DNA from: Limnohabitans sp. 15K
GTDB lineage: Bacteria > Pseudomonadota > Gammaproteobacteria > Burkholderiales > Burkholderiaceae_C
Length of the DNA: 64,000 bases
Direction: 5' to 3'
Assembly: GCF_002778285.1 (NCBI RefSeq)
Contig: NZ_NESM01000001.1
Coordinates: 1,510,501-1,574,500 of the forward strand
In this document: piece by piece, positions 7,812-16,154 of the stretch
Layout of the letters: the number at the start of each line of letters is the position of its first letter
How positions within the stretch are numbered: position 1 is the stretch's first letter
The notes under the pieces: model-generated
Seen by the model: only the letters and a program-made list of their open reading frames with translations
Databases searched by the model: none
What the model was told of the DNA's origin: nothing
Program-made: the position numbers and the translations under genes

Positions 7812-8921
7812 TCAGGCATGGCCCTTGATCACGATGCAATCTTTGGGGTCCAGCACAATGTGGATGGGGTGATCAACCGGTGTCATCTGGCTGGGGTGTA
7901 CGCGCGCCATCATGACTTTTTCACCGACTTTGACCTGGAAATCCAGCACTTCGCCCAAGAAAATCTTGGCAAATACGGTGCCGTGGCAATGGTTGTTGTG
8001 CGCCAGTTGTGGCACCTCTTCACTCAAGAAGACGTCCTCCGGCCGAACGCAAACCTGGACTTGCTCACCCACCACAAAACCGCTGCGCAATGGCGCTTGC
8101 AAGACACCAATTTCGGTGTCGATCACCATCATGCTGTTGGGGGCGTTCAGGTCTTTGACCGTGCCCTTGACGAAGTTGATGCTGCCCACAAAGTCGGCCA
8201 CAAACTCGCTGTTGGGTGTTTCGTAAATTTCTCGGGGTGTGCCGCGCTGGACGATGCGGCCATCGCGCATCACAGCGATTTCGTGCGAAAGCGCCAAGGC
8301 TTCCGACTGGTCGTGTGTGACATAGATGGTGGTGATACCCATCTCGCGCTGGATTTTTTTCAGCTCAAAGCGCATTTTTTCGCGCAACTTGGCATCCAGG
8401 TTAGACAAGGGTTCGTCGAGCAACAAGAGTTTGGGCTCCATGACCAAAGCGCGCGCCAAAGCCAGACGTTGTTGTTGGCCACCGGACAAACGGGTGGCAT
8501 CACGGTCGCGGTATTGCGCCAACTCCACGGCCTCCAAGGTGCGCATGACCTTGGTTTCAATTTCTTTGGCCGTGTAATTTTTGTTGCCCACCTCCAGCGG
8601 GAAACTGGCGTTTTGGAACACCGTCATGTGCGGCCAAATGGCGTAGGACTGAAAGACCATGCCAAAGCCGCGTTTGTTGGGCTGTACAAACACATTTTTT
8701 TGGGAACTGTAGACCGCTACCCCTGCGACCTCAATCTGACCCGCTGTGGGCTTTTCCAAACCGGCAATCGAGCGCAGGGTGGTGGTTTTGCCGCAACCAC
8801 TGGGGCCAAGCAGGGTGAACAATTTGCCTTCAGGGACCTCAAAGCTCACATCTTGTGCGGCTTTGACGATGGCACCCTTGTCGCTGACGTATTCTGTAAA
8901 AAGGCTGTTAACTGTTAACAC
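7812..8921 (-). CDS. ABC transporter ATP-binding protein (FbpC/PotA-like)
   Basis: A 369-residue ATPase energising the permease at 8957. Walker A GPSGCGKTT (about residues 39-47), Q-loop FQSYAIWPHM, ABC signature LSGGQQQR, Walker B LLLLDEP, and switch His in YVTHDQSEALA are all present. The C-terminal 110 residues form the TOBE regulatory domain typical of iron, polyamine and sulfate importers. It sits 35 bp downstream of the permease gene and 29 bp upstream of the first cupin, in one operon. Confidence 0.95.
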   Translation of the reverse strand: MLTVNSLFTEYVSDKGAIVKAAQDVSFEVPEGKLFTLLGPSGCGKTTTLRSIAGLEKPTAGQIEVAGVAVYSSQKNVFVQPNKRGFGMVFQSYAIWPHMTVFQNASFPLEVGNKNYTAKEIETKVMRTLEAVELAQYRDRDATRLSGGQQQRLALARALVMEPKLLLLDEPLSNLDAKLREKMRFELKKIQREMGITTIYVTHDQSEALALSHEIAVMRDGRIVQRGTPREIYETPNSEFVADFVGSINFVKGTVKDLNAPNSMMVIDTEIGVLQAPLRSGFVVGEQVQVCVRPEDVFLSEEVPQLAHNNHCHGTVFAKIFLGEVLDFQVKVGEKVMMARVHPSQMTPVDHPIHIVLDPKDCIVIKGHA

Positions 8922-8956
8922 GTTTTTTTCCTATTCAAGTCTGTTGCGAAAAGGGC

Positions 8957-10720
8957 TCAGCCCTCTTTGACGCCAAAGCGTTTACCTGCGGCCTGAGCCA
9001 GGCCCACCAACACCAGCAAAATTAAGATGAACAACACGCTGAGCGCAGACAACTCGACGTATTGACCGTTTTCCCACAGCTCCCAAATGCTGATGGAGAT
9101 CACTTCATTGCCAGGGCTGTAAAGCAAGATGGACGTGGACAGTTCGCGAATCGACACAATCATCACGTAGATCCAACCCGCAATGAGGCCCGGTTTGAGC
9201 AGCGGCAAAATGATGCGGCGGAACACGGTGAGCCAACTGGCACCACTCATGCCTGCCGACTCTTCGAGGTCTTTGTGGATTTGGATCATGGAGGTTGTGG
9301 TGTAGCGCATGCCGTAGGGCATGAACCGCGTGATGTACGCCAACAAAATGATCCAGAACGTGCCGTAAATGCCGATGTCAAAGGTCAGATAAAAAATCAT
9401 GATCGAGACACCCAAGACCAAGCCCGGGAACACCATGGGCAATGAAGCCATGTTGTCCAGCAACCAACGGCCTGGAATTTTGGTTTTCACCACGATCCAG
9501 CTGATGACCGATGCAATCAGCATGACCACTGTGGCCGTTGTCACGGACATCCACAAACTGTTCAGAGCGGCTGCCCGGATGTTGTCAGAGCCCAGCACGT
9601 AGCGGTAACCGTCCAAGGTGATGTTTTTCATCGCCTCCATGGAGGGCGGTGCATAAAACTTTTGAAGCGATGACCACAACAAAACCAAGAAGGGCAAAAC
9701 CACAATCAACAAAAAGTAGACGATGAAAATGCCCAGTGTCAGGTAGCGCCATGGGCCCAGATCAATCGTCCGGGGTCTAAAGCCTTTACCCGTCACAGTG
9801 GAGTACTTGTTACCACTCGACGAAATACGGGCCTGCACATAAATGCCGCCTGTGGTCATCAACAAGAGAATGACGGAATACGCTGCTGCCAAACCGATTT
9901 GACTCGGGTACTGGTGGATCGCCTGGTAAATGGCGGAGGTGAAGACCTGAATGCCGGCAGGCAAACCCAGCAGGGCTGGGACTTCGAACGATTCAATGGC
10001 GCGGATGAACAGTGTCAGCACGGTGGCCAAAATCGCAGGGAAGGCGAGCTTCAGCGTGATTCGATACAAGGTATTGAGGACGCTGGAGCCGCTCATGGTC
10101 GCGGACTCTTCGAGCGAAGGATCCATGGCACGAAAGGCCGATGACATCAACAAAAACGCCATGGGCGAGTAGTGCAAACCGTCGACCCAGATCATGCCCC
10201 ACATGGAGTAGATGTTGAAAGGTGGCGTGTCCAAACCAAACCATGACTGGAGGACCAAGTTGATCAAGCCAATCTTGGGGCTGGCCAACATGATCCAAGC
10301 GATGGTGAACAAAATGCCCGGAATGATCAGCGGAACGATGGACAGGGCATAAAACAAACGCCGCATGGGCGTGTTGGTTCGCTCATTGATCCAAGCCAAT
10401 GTGGTGCCCAAAACGAAAGCCACCAGCGAGGCCCCAAATGCAAATTGAACGGAATTCCAAAAAATGGCCACCGTTTCGGGATTCGAATAGGCGGTGGCAT
10501 AGTTGCCCAAGGTGAAAACCGACGGTGCTGAATTGGTTTCAGGCGTGTGAAAGCTTTGCCAAATCATGAACCCGAATGGCACCAAGGCCAACACGGCGAC
10601 AACGGCCAAACACCCACCAATCACCAACCACTTGGCATCGAACCTTTGCCACCAGGGCGGCGGCGCAGTTCCCGCTTCAAAGCTTTGCACGAATTGCTCT
10701 CCTCGCAGTAACGACTGCAT
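8957..10720 (-). CDS. ABC transporter permease, fused tandem (FbpB-like)
   Basis: A 587-residue inner-membrane protein in which two permease domains are joined, each with about six membrane segments. The first domain has an EAA-type loop at about residues 208-230 (DPSLEESATMSGSS), the second at about 490-515 (HKDLEESAGMSGASW), where the ATPase docks. This fused form is typical of the ferric-iron/FbpB group. It is the first gene of the leftward operon ABC permease - ATPase - three cupins - two receptors - MFS. A tandem operator at 10749-10785 lies 29 bp upstream of its start. Confidence 0.95.
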   Translation of the reverse strand: MQSLLRGEQFVQSFEAGTAPPPWWQRFDAKWLVIGGCLAVVAVLALVPFGFMIWQSFHTPETNSAPSVFTLGNYATAYSNPETVAIFWNSVQFAFGASLVAFVLGTTLAWINERTNTPMRRLFYALSIVPLIIPGILFTIAWIMLASPKIGLINLVLQSWFGLDTPPFNIYSMWGMIWVDGLHYSPMAFLLMSSAFRAMDPSLEESATMSGSSVLNTLYRITLKLAFPAILATVLTLFIRAIESFEVPALLGLPAGIQVFTSAIYQAIHQYPSQIGLAAAYSVILLLMTTGGIYVQARISSSGNKYSTVTGKGFRPRTIDLGPWRYLTLGIFIVYFLLIVVLPFLVLLWSSLQKFYAPPSMEAMKNITLDGYRYVLGSDNIRAAALNSLWMSVTTATVVMLIASVISWIVVKTKIPGRWLLDNMASLPMVFPGLVLGVSIMIFYLTFDIGIYGTFWIILLAYITRFMPYGMRYTTTSMIQIHKDLEESAGMSGASWLTVFRRIILPLLKPGLIAGWIYVMIVSIRELSTSILLYSPGNEVISISIWELWENGQYVELSALSVLFILILLVLVGLAQAAGKRFGVKEG

Positions 10721-10748
10721 TTTTGAGTTTCAACAACTGAAATTGAAT

Positions 10749-10785
10749 GTTCTTGTATGCGGAACCAAGATCCACATACAGGGAC
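10749..10785. promoter_or_regulatory. Tandem 17-bp operator D, ABC/cupin operon
   Basis: GTTCTTGTATGCGGAAC (10749-10765), spacer CAA, then GATCCACATACAGGGAC (10769-10785). The second copy is the same element read on the other strand with two changed end bases. Spacing is identical to the other four sites. Confidence 0.65.
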
Positions 10786-10909
10786 ATTCTCAATTAAGCT
10801 TGATCTCCCGCTTGAAGTCAACACGTTTAATTCCGGGTTTTCCCTTGTATGAATTTCTGTTTTTGAGACCCACATGGACCTTGAGTGCAAAAAAATAACA
10901 CTCTCTTGA

Positions 10910-10946
10910 ATTCTTTCATGAAGAACGATGTTCTTTAAAGTGGAAC
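10910..10946. promoter_or_regulatory. Tandem 17-bp operator A, iclR autoregulation
   Basis: ATTCTTTCATGAAGAAC (10910-10926), spacer GAT, then GTTCTTTAAAGTGGAAC (10930-10946). It abuts the earliest possible start of the IclR gene, so the regulator probably controls its own synthesis. Confidence 0.65.
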
Positions 10947-10952
10947 TTGAGT

Positions 10953-11759
10953 ATGATGGTTAAAACGAGTTTTTATTGCCCCATGGAACCCAAAATTTCT
11001 CAAAGCCCCCGCCTGTCTTCTGTGACAGCGGCCGTACGCGTTCTGAAATGCTTTTCAGAGGTAGAAACAGAAATCGGCATCAGCAGCTTGGCCAAGCGCC
11101 TGGATTTGGCCAAAAGCACGGTTCACCGCTTGGCCGTTACTTTGACCAGCGAAGGCCTGCTCGAGCAAAACCCAGAATCCGGCAAGTACCGACTCGGCAT
11201 CAATTTGTTCGTGATGGGCGCTTTGGTTCGCCGCAGGCTCGATGTGTCGAACACGGCACAGCCGTTTTTGAATGTTTTGAGGGAGCGCACGGGCGAGACG
11301 GTGCACTTGGCGGTCATGACCGACACCAACATCATTTACCTCTACAACCTCGAAAGCCGTCAAGCGATTCGCATGAAAAGCTACATCGGCACCATCAAGC
11401 CCGCCATCGTGACCTGTGAAGGCCGCGCCATTGTGGCTTTTTCGGGCGGGGCCATGATTGGCAAGATTTTGTCGGGTCCCTTGGTTCAGCGAACCCCGGG
11501 TACAGAGATTGACCCGGTCAAGTTGTCCAAGATGCTCGACGCCGTGCGGCACAACGGTTATGCCATCGACGACGAAGAATCTGAGCAAGGCATGCGGGGA
11601 ATCGGGGCACCGATCCGTGACGTTTCAGGCAATGTGGTCGCGGCCATTGGCATTGGTGGGCCCAGCCAGCGTTTGACCCTTAAAAAGCTGCGCAGCCTGT
11701 CGACCGAATTGATCAACACCGCCGACGCCATTTCTACGCAACTGGGTTATCGCCCTTGA
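10953..11759 (+). CDS. IclR-family transcriptional regulator
   Basis: About 268 residues. The N-terminal winged helix-turn-helix (about residues 25-80: VTAAVRVLKCF, ISSLAKRLDLAKSTVHRLA, EQNPESGKYRLG) is followed by the IclR effector domain (VMTDTNIIYLYNLES, TCEGRAIVAFS, DDEESEQGMRGIGAPI). The effector domain usually binds a small organic or aromatic acid. The start is uncertain: TTG 10947, ATG 10953/10956, or ATG 10983; 10953 is used because GGA lies 8 nt upstream, although that lies inside operator A. It is divergent from the ABC/cupin operon and followed by the reductase gene; the tandem 17-bp palindromes in five promoters are its likely targets. Confidence 0.9.
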   Translation: MMVKTSFYCPMEPKISQSPRLSSVTAAVRVLKCFSEVETEIGISSLAKRLDLAKSTVHRLAVTLTSEGLLEQNPESGKYRLGINLFVMGALVRRRLDVSNTAQPFLNVLRERTGETVHLAVMTDTNIIYLYNLESRQAIRMKSYIGTIKPAIVTCEGRAIVAFSGGAMIGKILSGPLVQRTPGTEIDPVKLSKMLDAVRHNGYAIDDEESEQGMRGIGAPIRDVSGNVVAAIGIGGPSQRLTLKKLRSLSTELINTADAISTQLGYRP

Positions 11760-11797
11760 GGGCTTTTTCTCCACCGCCACAGCCACCGTTACAAGCC

Positions 11798-12820
11798 ATG
11801 TCCAATTGTTCTCAACGCGTCCACATTGCAGGCAGTGACCTGTCTTTTTCTTGCCAACCCGGCGACACGATTTTGCGTGCGGCTTTGCGCGAAGGCTTGG
11901 CGTTTCCCTACGAATGCAATGTGGGCTCGTGTGGCAATTGCAAATTCGAATTGCTGGAAGGTGAAGTCAAGTCTTCTTGGGCTGAAGCGCCCGGCTTGAG
12001 TGAAAAGGACAAACTCAAAAACAAATGGCTGGGTTGCCAAACCCACGCCTTGGGTGATTTGCAAATCAAGCTGCGCACGGCCGACAAATACAAACCGGTG
12101 CACACGCCCTTGAAAACCGAGGGCTGGCTCAGAGGTTCACGCCCCATCACCCACGACCTGTCCGAGTTCCGTTTTGAGCTGGCCGAGCCCATGGCATTCT
12201 CATCTGGGCAATACGCACTGCTTCAGATGGCCGGCATTCAGGGGCCGCGTGCTTACTCCATGAGCACACAAGGCGGCAACGCGAAGGTCATCGACTTCCA
12301 GGTGCGCCGCACCCCTGAGGGTGTGGGCTCTTCAGCACTCTTTAACTTGCCTTTGGGTGAACGCGTTGAGATCGATGGGCCTTATGGCATGGCTTACCTC
12401 CGAGAAGATGCACCACGGGATATTTTGTGCATTGCGGGCGGTTCGGGCTTGGCGCCCATGGTGTCTGTGGCGCGCGGTGCGTTGAACAGCCCCCAATTGG
12501 AAAATCAACGGTTGCATTTTGTCTATGGTGCGCGCACCACTCGCGACGTCTGCGGCCTGGACATGCTGGAAACACTGGACGCTTGGTCAACACGCGGCCA
12601 TTACCAAGCGGTCATTTCAGGTGCCACGGCAGATGCGCCCCTGCAAGCAGGTCAATTGCAAGGGTTCGCCCACGATGCCGTCAATGACATCTGGGGGGAC
12701 CGCCTGGCCGACATGGAAATTTATTTTGCTGGACCGCCTTTGATGGCGCAATCTTTGATCAAGGTGTTGGTGGACCGGAAAGTGCCGATGGACCAAGTGC
12801 ACTTCGACCAGTTTTATTGA
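11798..12820 (+). CDS. Oxygenase reductase: plant-type [2Fe-2S] plus FNR domains
   Basis: A 340-residue flavoprotein reductase. Residues 1-95 are a plant-type ferredoxin with Cys40, Cys45, Cys48 and Cys80 (CNVGSCGNC...LGC). Residues 100-340 are an FAD/NAD(P) module with the FAD motif RAYSMST and the nucleotide motif GGSGLAP. Domain order (FeS first) is that of naphthalene- and xylene-type oxygenase reductases. It would pass electrons from NAD(P)H to the Rieske ferredoxin (19860) and oxygenase (18418). ATG 11798 gives the natural ferredoxin start; a TTG at 11756 overlapping the iclR stop would only add a proline-rich leader. Co-transcribed with iclR (38-bp gap). Confidence 0.9.
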   Translation: MSNCSQRVHIAGSDLSFSCQPGDTILRAALREGLAFPYECNVGSCGNCKFELLEGEVKSSWAEAPGLSEKDKLKNKWLGCQTHALGDLQIKLRTADKYKPVHTPLKTEGWLRGSRPITHDLSEFRFELAEPMAFSSGQYALLQMAGIQGPRAYSMSTQGGNAKVIDFQVRRTPEGVGSSALFNLPLGERVEIDGPYGMAYLREDAPRDILCIAGGSGLAPMVSVARGALNSPQLENQRLHFVYGARTTRDVCGLDMLETLDAWSTRGHYQAVISGATADAPLQAGQLQGFAHDAVNDIWGDRLADMEIYFAGPPLMAQSLIKVLVDRKVPMDQVHFDQFY

Positions 12821-12858
12821 TTCTTGAATCTTCTTTTTACCGCCCAACACGTTTTCCC

Positions 12859-14697
12859 ATGAGTTCACAAGACACCCCCAAGCCCAACGTCCATTCTGTG
12901 CAGGACCATCAATATGGGCAGGACTATAGCCATACGCACGATGGTGAGTCAGACCACGACCATGACCACGATTTCGCGGGCGATGACCCCTCTCAAGAAT
13001 CCTTGTGGCGTCAAGACAATGTGATCTTGCACAGTGTGGGCATCGACGTGGGCTCTTCGGGCACGCAGGTGGTGTTTTCACGCATCCACCTGCGCCGCAT
13101 CGCCGAAGATTTGTCGAGCCGTTACACGGTGGTCGAACGCACACCGATTTACCAGTCACCCATTTCCCTGACGCCTTACCAAAGCGACACCTTGATGGAC
13201 GCCAAGGCCTTGGGCGCCATCATCGACAAGGCTTACCAAGAATCGGGTTTGCACCCGGACGAAGTGGACGCGGGTGCGGTGATCCTCACCGGTGAAGCCT
13301 TGCGCCGCGAAAACAGCGAGTCGATTGCGGCCGTGCTGGCAGAACAAGGTGGGGAGTTTGTGTGCGCGACAGCCGGTCACCACATGGAGTCCATGCTGGC
13401 GGTTTACGGTTCAGGCGCAGCCAAACGCAGTTACGACGACAAGCAACGTATTTTGAACATCGACATTGGCGGTGGCACCACCAAGTTGGGTTTGGTTCAA
13501 AACGGTGAATTGGTGGCCACTGCAGCGGTTCACTTGGGCGGCCGTCTGATGGTGGTGGACGAAAAAAATACCCTCACCCGCTTGGACCCGGCGGGTCAAT
13601 ATTTGGCCAAACAGGCGGGCTTTGATTGGGCGGTCGGCCAACAGGTCAGCCGAAACCAACTGGCCCAAGTGGCAGGCTGGATGGCAGACGCCTTGATGCG
13701 CGTCTTGACCCAACGCTTCACACGCGAAGATCTGGAACACCTGTTCTTGACCGACCCGGTGGAAGACTGGGGCCAGTTGGACGGCATCATGTTCTCTGGC
13801 GGTGTCGGTGAATACGTGTACCGCCGCGAAATGCGCGACTTCGGCGACCTGGGCAAATTGTTTGGCGAATCGGTGCGAAACCGGATTGACCAATCGGCCT
13901 TGTCTGCGCCTTTGCTGCCAGCGGGTGAGTGCATTCGCGCGACGGTTTTGGGGGCCTCTGAATACAGTGTGCAGCTCAGTGGCAACACGACCTACATTTC
14001 TGAACCCGCCATCTTGCTGCCCCGCAAAAACCTGCAGGTGATCCCGCTCAATCTCGCGCTGGGCCCTGTGATTTCCAGTGACGAGATCGCCACGGCTTTG
14101 CGTCAATCTTTCCGCAGACACGACTTGGTTGAAGGTGCACAAGACGTTGCGGTGTCTCTGCGCTGGGCGGGCGCCCCATCGTTTGACCGCCTGTCGGCGT
14201 TGGCGCGAGGTCTTCTGGATGCCTTGCCTGAGTCATTGGCTCAAAAGCGACCCATTTATGTGGTGGCGGATGGCGACATTGCGCACAATTTGGGGCATTT
14301 GCTCAAAGAAGACGAGCGCATGCAAAGCGAAGTCTTGGTCATTGACGGCGTGACCTTGTGGGGCTTTGACTTTGTGGACCTGGGCCGCATCCGCATGCCC
14401 TCATGGACTGTGCCCGTGACGGTCAAGTCGCTGGTTTTTAATGAAGACCCCAGAGCCCATGGCAAGTCGGACGCTGGTGAATGGCATGCCCACGAAGATG
14501 GCCACATGCACCGCCATGCCAAGGCGCACACACATGACCACGGACACGATCACGGTCACTCCCATGCACACGGTCATGAGCACGCACACGGTCATGATGA
14601 CCACGGGCATGACCACCACCACCCGCACGCGCATGAACACGGCCATGACCACAGCCATGACCATGACCATGCGCACGATCACAAGCCCAAGACATAA
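12859..14697 (+). CDS. EutA-like ASKHA ATPase with His-rich ends
   Basis: A 612-residue protein. The core resembles EutA, the factor that reactivates cobalamin-dependent ethanolamine ammonia-lyase: phosphate-1 GIDVGSSGT (61-69), phosphate-2 NIDIGGGTTK (200-209) and an adenosine-type motif MFSGGVGE. Around it are extensions not typical of EutA: an N-terminal HTHDGESDHDHDHD segment (about 25-38) and a C-terminal tail of about 80 residues with over 30 His alternating with Asp, Gly and Ala. No eutBC is in the window. It follows the reductase by 38 bp and precedes a NiCoT permease. A metal-storing or metal-delivering chaperone or reactivase for a Ni/Co/B12 enzyme is the inference; it is not a proven EutA. 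No strong ribosome-binding site precedes 12859. Confidence 0.75.
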   Translation: MSSQDTPKPNVHSVQDHQYGQDYSHTHDGESDHDHDHDFAGDDPSQESLWRQDNVILHSVGIDVGSSGTQVVFSRIHLRRIAEDLSSRYTVVERTPIYQSPISLTPYQSDTLMDAKALGAIIDKAYQESGLHPDEVDAGAVILTGEALRRENSESIAAVLAEQGGEFVCATAGHHMESMLAVYGSGAAKRSYDDKQRILNIDIGGGTTKLGLVQNGELVATAAVHLGGRLMVVDEKNTLTRLDPAGQYLAKQAGFDWAVGQQVSRNQLAQVAGWMADALMRVLTQRFTREDLEHLFLTDPVEDWGQLDGIMFSGGVGEYVYRREMRDFGDLGKLFGESVRNRIDQSALSAPLLPAGECIRATVLGASEYSVQLSGNTTYISEPAILLPRKNLQVIPLNLALGPVISSDEIATALRQSFRRHDLVEGAQDVAVSLRWAGAPSFDRLSALARGLLDALPESLAQKRPIYVVADGDIAHNLGHLLKEDERMQSEVLVIDGVTLWGFDFVDLGRIRMPSWTVPVTVKSLVFNEDPRAHGKSDAGEWHAHEDGHMHRHAKAHTHDHGHDHGHSHAHGHEHAHGHDDHGHDHHHPHAHEHGHDHSHDHDHAHDHKPKT

Positions 14698-14709
14698 ACA
14701 AACGCTTCA

Positions 14710-14738
14710 GCCCGGCGGGATTGGCCGGGCGTTTTTTT
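14710..14738 (+). terminator. Intrinsic terminator after EutA-like gene
   Basis: Stem GCCCGGC (14710-14716) / GCCGGGC (14724-14730), 7-nt loop, followed by a run of seven T. It separates the iclR-reductase-eutA-like unit from the NiCoT gene. Confidence 0.85.
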
Positions 14739-14774
14739 CACTTGAAGTGTGACAAATTAAAGGATCATCACATC

Positions 14775-15578
14775 ATGGACACAACAGCTTCTCTTTGGGT
14801 GACATTGAGTTTGTTGATGGCTTTGGGCTTTCGACATGGCCTGGACCCCGACCACATTGCCACGGTGGATGGTCTGACACGCATGCGTTACAAGGCCAAC
14901 GCTTATTGGTCGGCTCGCCTGACGGGATTCCAGTTCGCTTGTGGTCACAGCTTGACGATTTTGCTGGCCACCTTGATCTTTTATTGGCAAGGTCTGCAGT
15001 TGCCACAGTGGCTGGACCAAGTGGGTCTCTGGGTGTCGACGGTATTTTTGGTCTGGCTGGGCTTGGCCAATTTGCGCAACTTTTTCTCGCCTCATCCACA
15101 TCAACACATCAGCAGCCCCGTGCAACGCATCATCTTGAAAGCCTTGGGTCCGTTTGCGCACCCCATGGGGGTTGGCTTTGCGTTCGCCATCTCATTTGAC
15201 TCCTTGGCCCAAGCGGGTTTGATGGCGGCCAAAGGGCATGAGCTGGGTGGCTTGTGGATGATCGTCTTGCTGTCGGTCAGCTTTGGTCTGGGCATGATGC
15301 TGGCCGATACCGGCAACGGTTTGCTCATGCACTGGCTGGTCCAGCGAAGCGATCAAATGGCCAATCAGGTGGGCCGTTGGATGAGCGGCCTGGTGGGTGT
15401 CATGTCCTTGATGGTGGTTTTTGTTGGCCACACCAGCGCTTACCTTCCTACGCTGGACAGCATTTGGGATGCCTGGGGTGGCTACATTGGCGCAGGTTTG
15501 ACTTTGACCCTGCTGCTGGCTTATGCCCTTGGCCGTTGGCACTTCCAGCACAAATCGCCCGCACTGAGCGCCCATTGA
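14775..15578 (+). CDS. NiCoT-type nickel/cobalt permease
   Basis: A 267-residue polytopic inner-membrane protein. The signature HX4DH is present as HGLDPDH (residues 21-27) in the first membrane segment, followed by the conserved GHSLTI motif in a later segment and a second acidic/His-bearing segment near HPMGVGFAFAISFDS. This family takes up Ni2+ or Co2+ with high affinity. ATG 14775 follows AAAGGA. It ends 37 bp from the end of nikR, tail to tail. The adjoining His-rich ATPase, NikR and His-rich GTPase make nickel or cobalt supply the clear theme. Confidence 0.92.
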   Translation: MDTTASLWVTLSLLMALGFRHGLDPDHIATVDGLTRMRYKANAYWSARLTGFQFACGHSLTILLATLIFYWQGLQLPQWLDQVGLWVSTVFLVWLGLANLRNFFSPHPHQHISSPVQRIILKALGPFAHPMGVGFAFAISFDSLAQAGLMAAKGHELGGLWMIVLLSVSFGLGMMLADTGNGLLMHWLVQRSDQMANQVGRWMSGLVGVMSLMVVFVGHTSAYLPTLDSIWDAWGGYIGAGLTLTLLLAYALGRWHFQHKSPALSAH

Positions 15579-15615
15579 ACACCTTGGACCTGGCCAATGC
15601 TTGGCGAATGGCCGT

Positions 15616-16086
15616 TCAACTCGTTGGCTGCAAATGGGCATGGTGAACACCATCGCCATGGTCGTGCCCCGCATCGGTTTCACTTCGGTGCATCGGCAAA
15701 ATTTGGACCTGGCCATGGCGTACACCCGTTTGAGCGATCACCTTGTGTGCAAATTGACGGACTTCTTGGGTGCGGCCTTTTAAAAATGCCACTTCCAAGC
15801 AATGGTCATGGTCCAGGTGCATGTGCATGCTGGAAATGCTCAAGTCGTGCTGGTCGTGCTGAATGTGTGACAAACGCTCGGCCACGGTTCGGTCGTGGTG
15901 GTTGTACACATAACCCATATAGGCCACGCAATGGAGCGTTTCGTTTTTTTGCACCGCGTCTTGTGAATGCCATCCTCGAATCAAATCGCGCATGGCTTCA
16001 GAGCGGGAGGCGTAACCGTGTCGCTGCGTCAGTTCATCCAAAATAGTGGCCAACTCAGGCTCAATGGAGATGGTGATGCGTTCCAT
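15616..16086 (-). CDS. nikR: Nickel-responsive regulator NikR
   Basis: A 156-residue ribbon-helix-helix/ACT regulator. The N-terminal RHH strand and helices (MERITISIEPELATILDEL, SRSEAMRDLIR) are followed by the ACT domain. The four high-affinity Ni ligands of E. coli NikR (His76, His87, His89, Cys95) appear here as His77, His88, His90 and Cys96 with the same spacing. A His-rich C-terminal end (HDHGDGVHHAH) is unusual. It is divergent from the G3E GTPase and convergent with the NiCoT permease, which it probably represses when nickel is plentiful; no canonical GTATGA-N16-TCATAC box was found in either promoter. Confidence 0.93.
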   Translation of the reverse strand: MERITISIEPELATILDELTQRHGYASRSEAMRDLIRGWHSQDAVQKNETLHCVAYMGYVYNHHDRTVAERLSHIQHDQHDLSISSMHMHLDHDHCLEVAFLKGRTQEVRQFAHKVIAQTGVRHGQVQILPMHRSETDAGHDHGDGVHHAHLQPTS

Positions 16087-16120
16087 GCAGGTGCTTTCCC
16101 TTTTGACAAACCCCTTGTGC

Positions 16121-16133
16121 GGCGACCGTCGCC
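16121..16133. promoter_or_regulatory. Inverted repeat in nikR / G3E GTPase divergent promoter
   Basis: GGCGACCGTCGCC is a 6-1-6 palindrome in the 68-bp gap between nikR and the GTPase. It could be an operator for both directions; no match to a named site. Confidence 0.3.
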
Positions 16134-16154
16134 CATCTTCAGGATCTGTTTTTG

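Larger units (their letters stand above)
10721..10952. promoter_or_regulatory. Divergent ABC operon / iclR promoter region
   Basis: This gap of about 230 bp separates the leftward ABC/cupin operon from the rightward regulator. It carries two tandem operators, at 10749-10785 and 10910-10946, 161 bp apart start to start, so repression or activation of both directions by one regulator is plausible. Confidence 0.6.

Noticed and set aside
7818..8918. Rightward open frame of 366 codons
   Set aside because: Antisense to the ABC ATPase with intact Walker motifs; no domain features.
12817..12858. TTG start overlapping the reductase stop for the EutA-like gene
   Set aside because: It would add a 14-residue leader with no similarity and no ribosome-binding site; ATG 12859 is simpler, though also without a strong site.
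12859..14697. Calling the ATPase EutA outright
   Set aside because: The core motifs fit, but eutB/eutC are absent here and the His-rich extensions are atypical, so only 'EutA-like' is supported.
14739..14753. CACTTGAAGTG palindrome before the NiCoT gene as a NikR site
   Set aside because: Short, immediately after a terminator T run, and unlike the NikR box; chance is likely.
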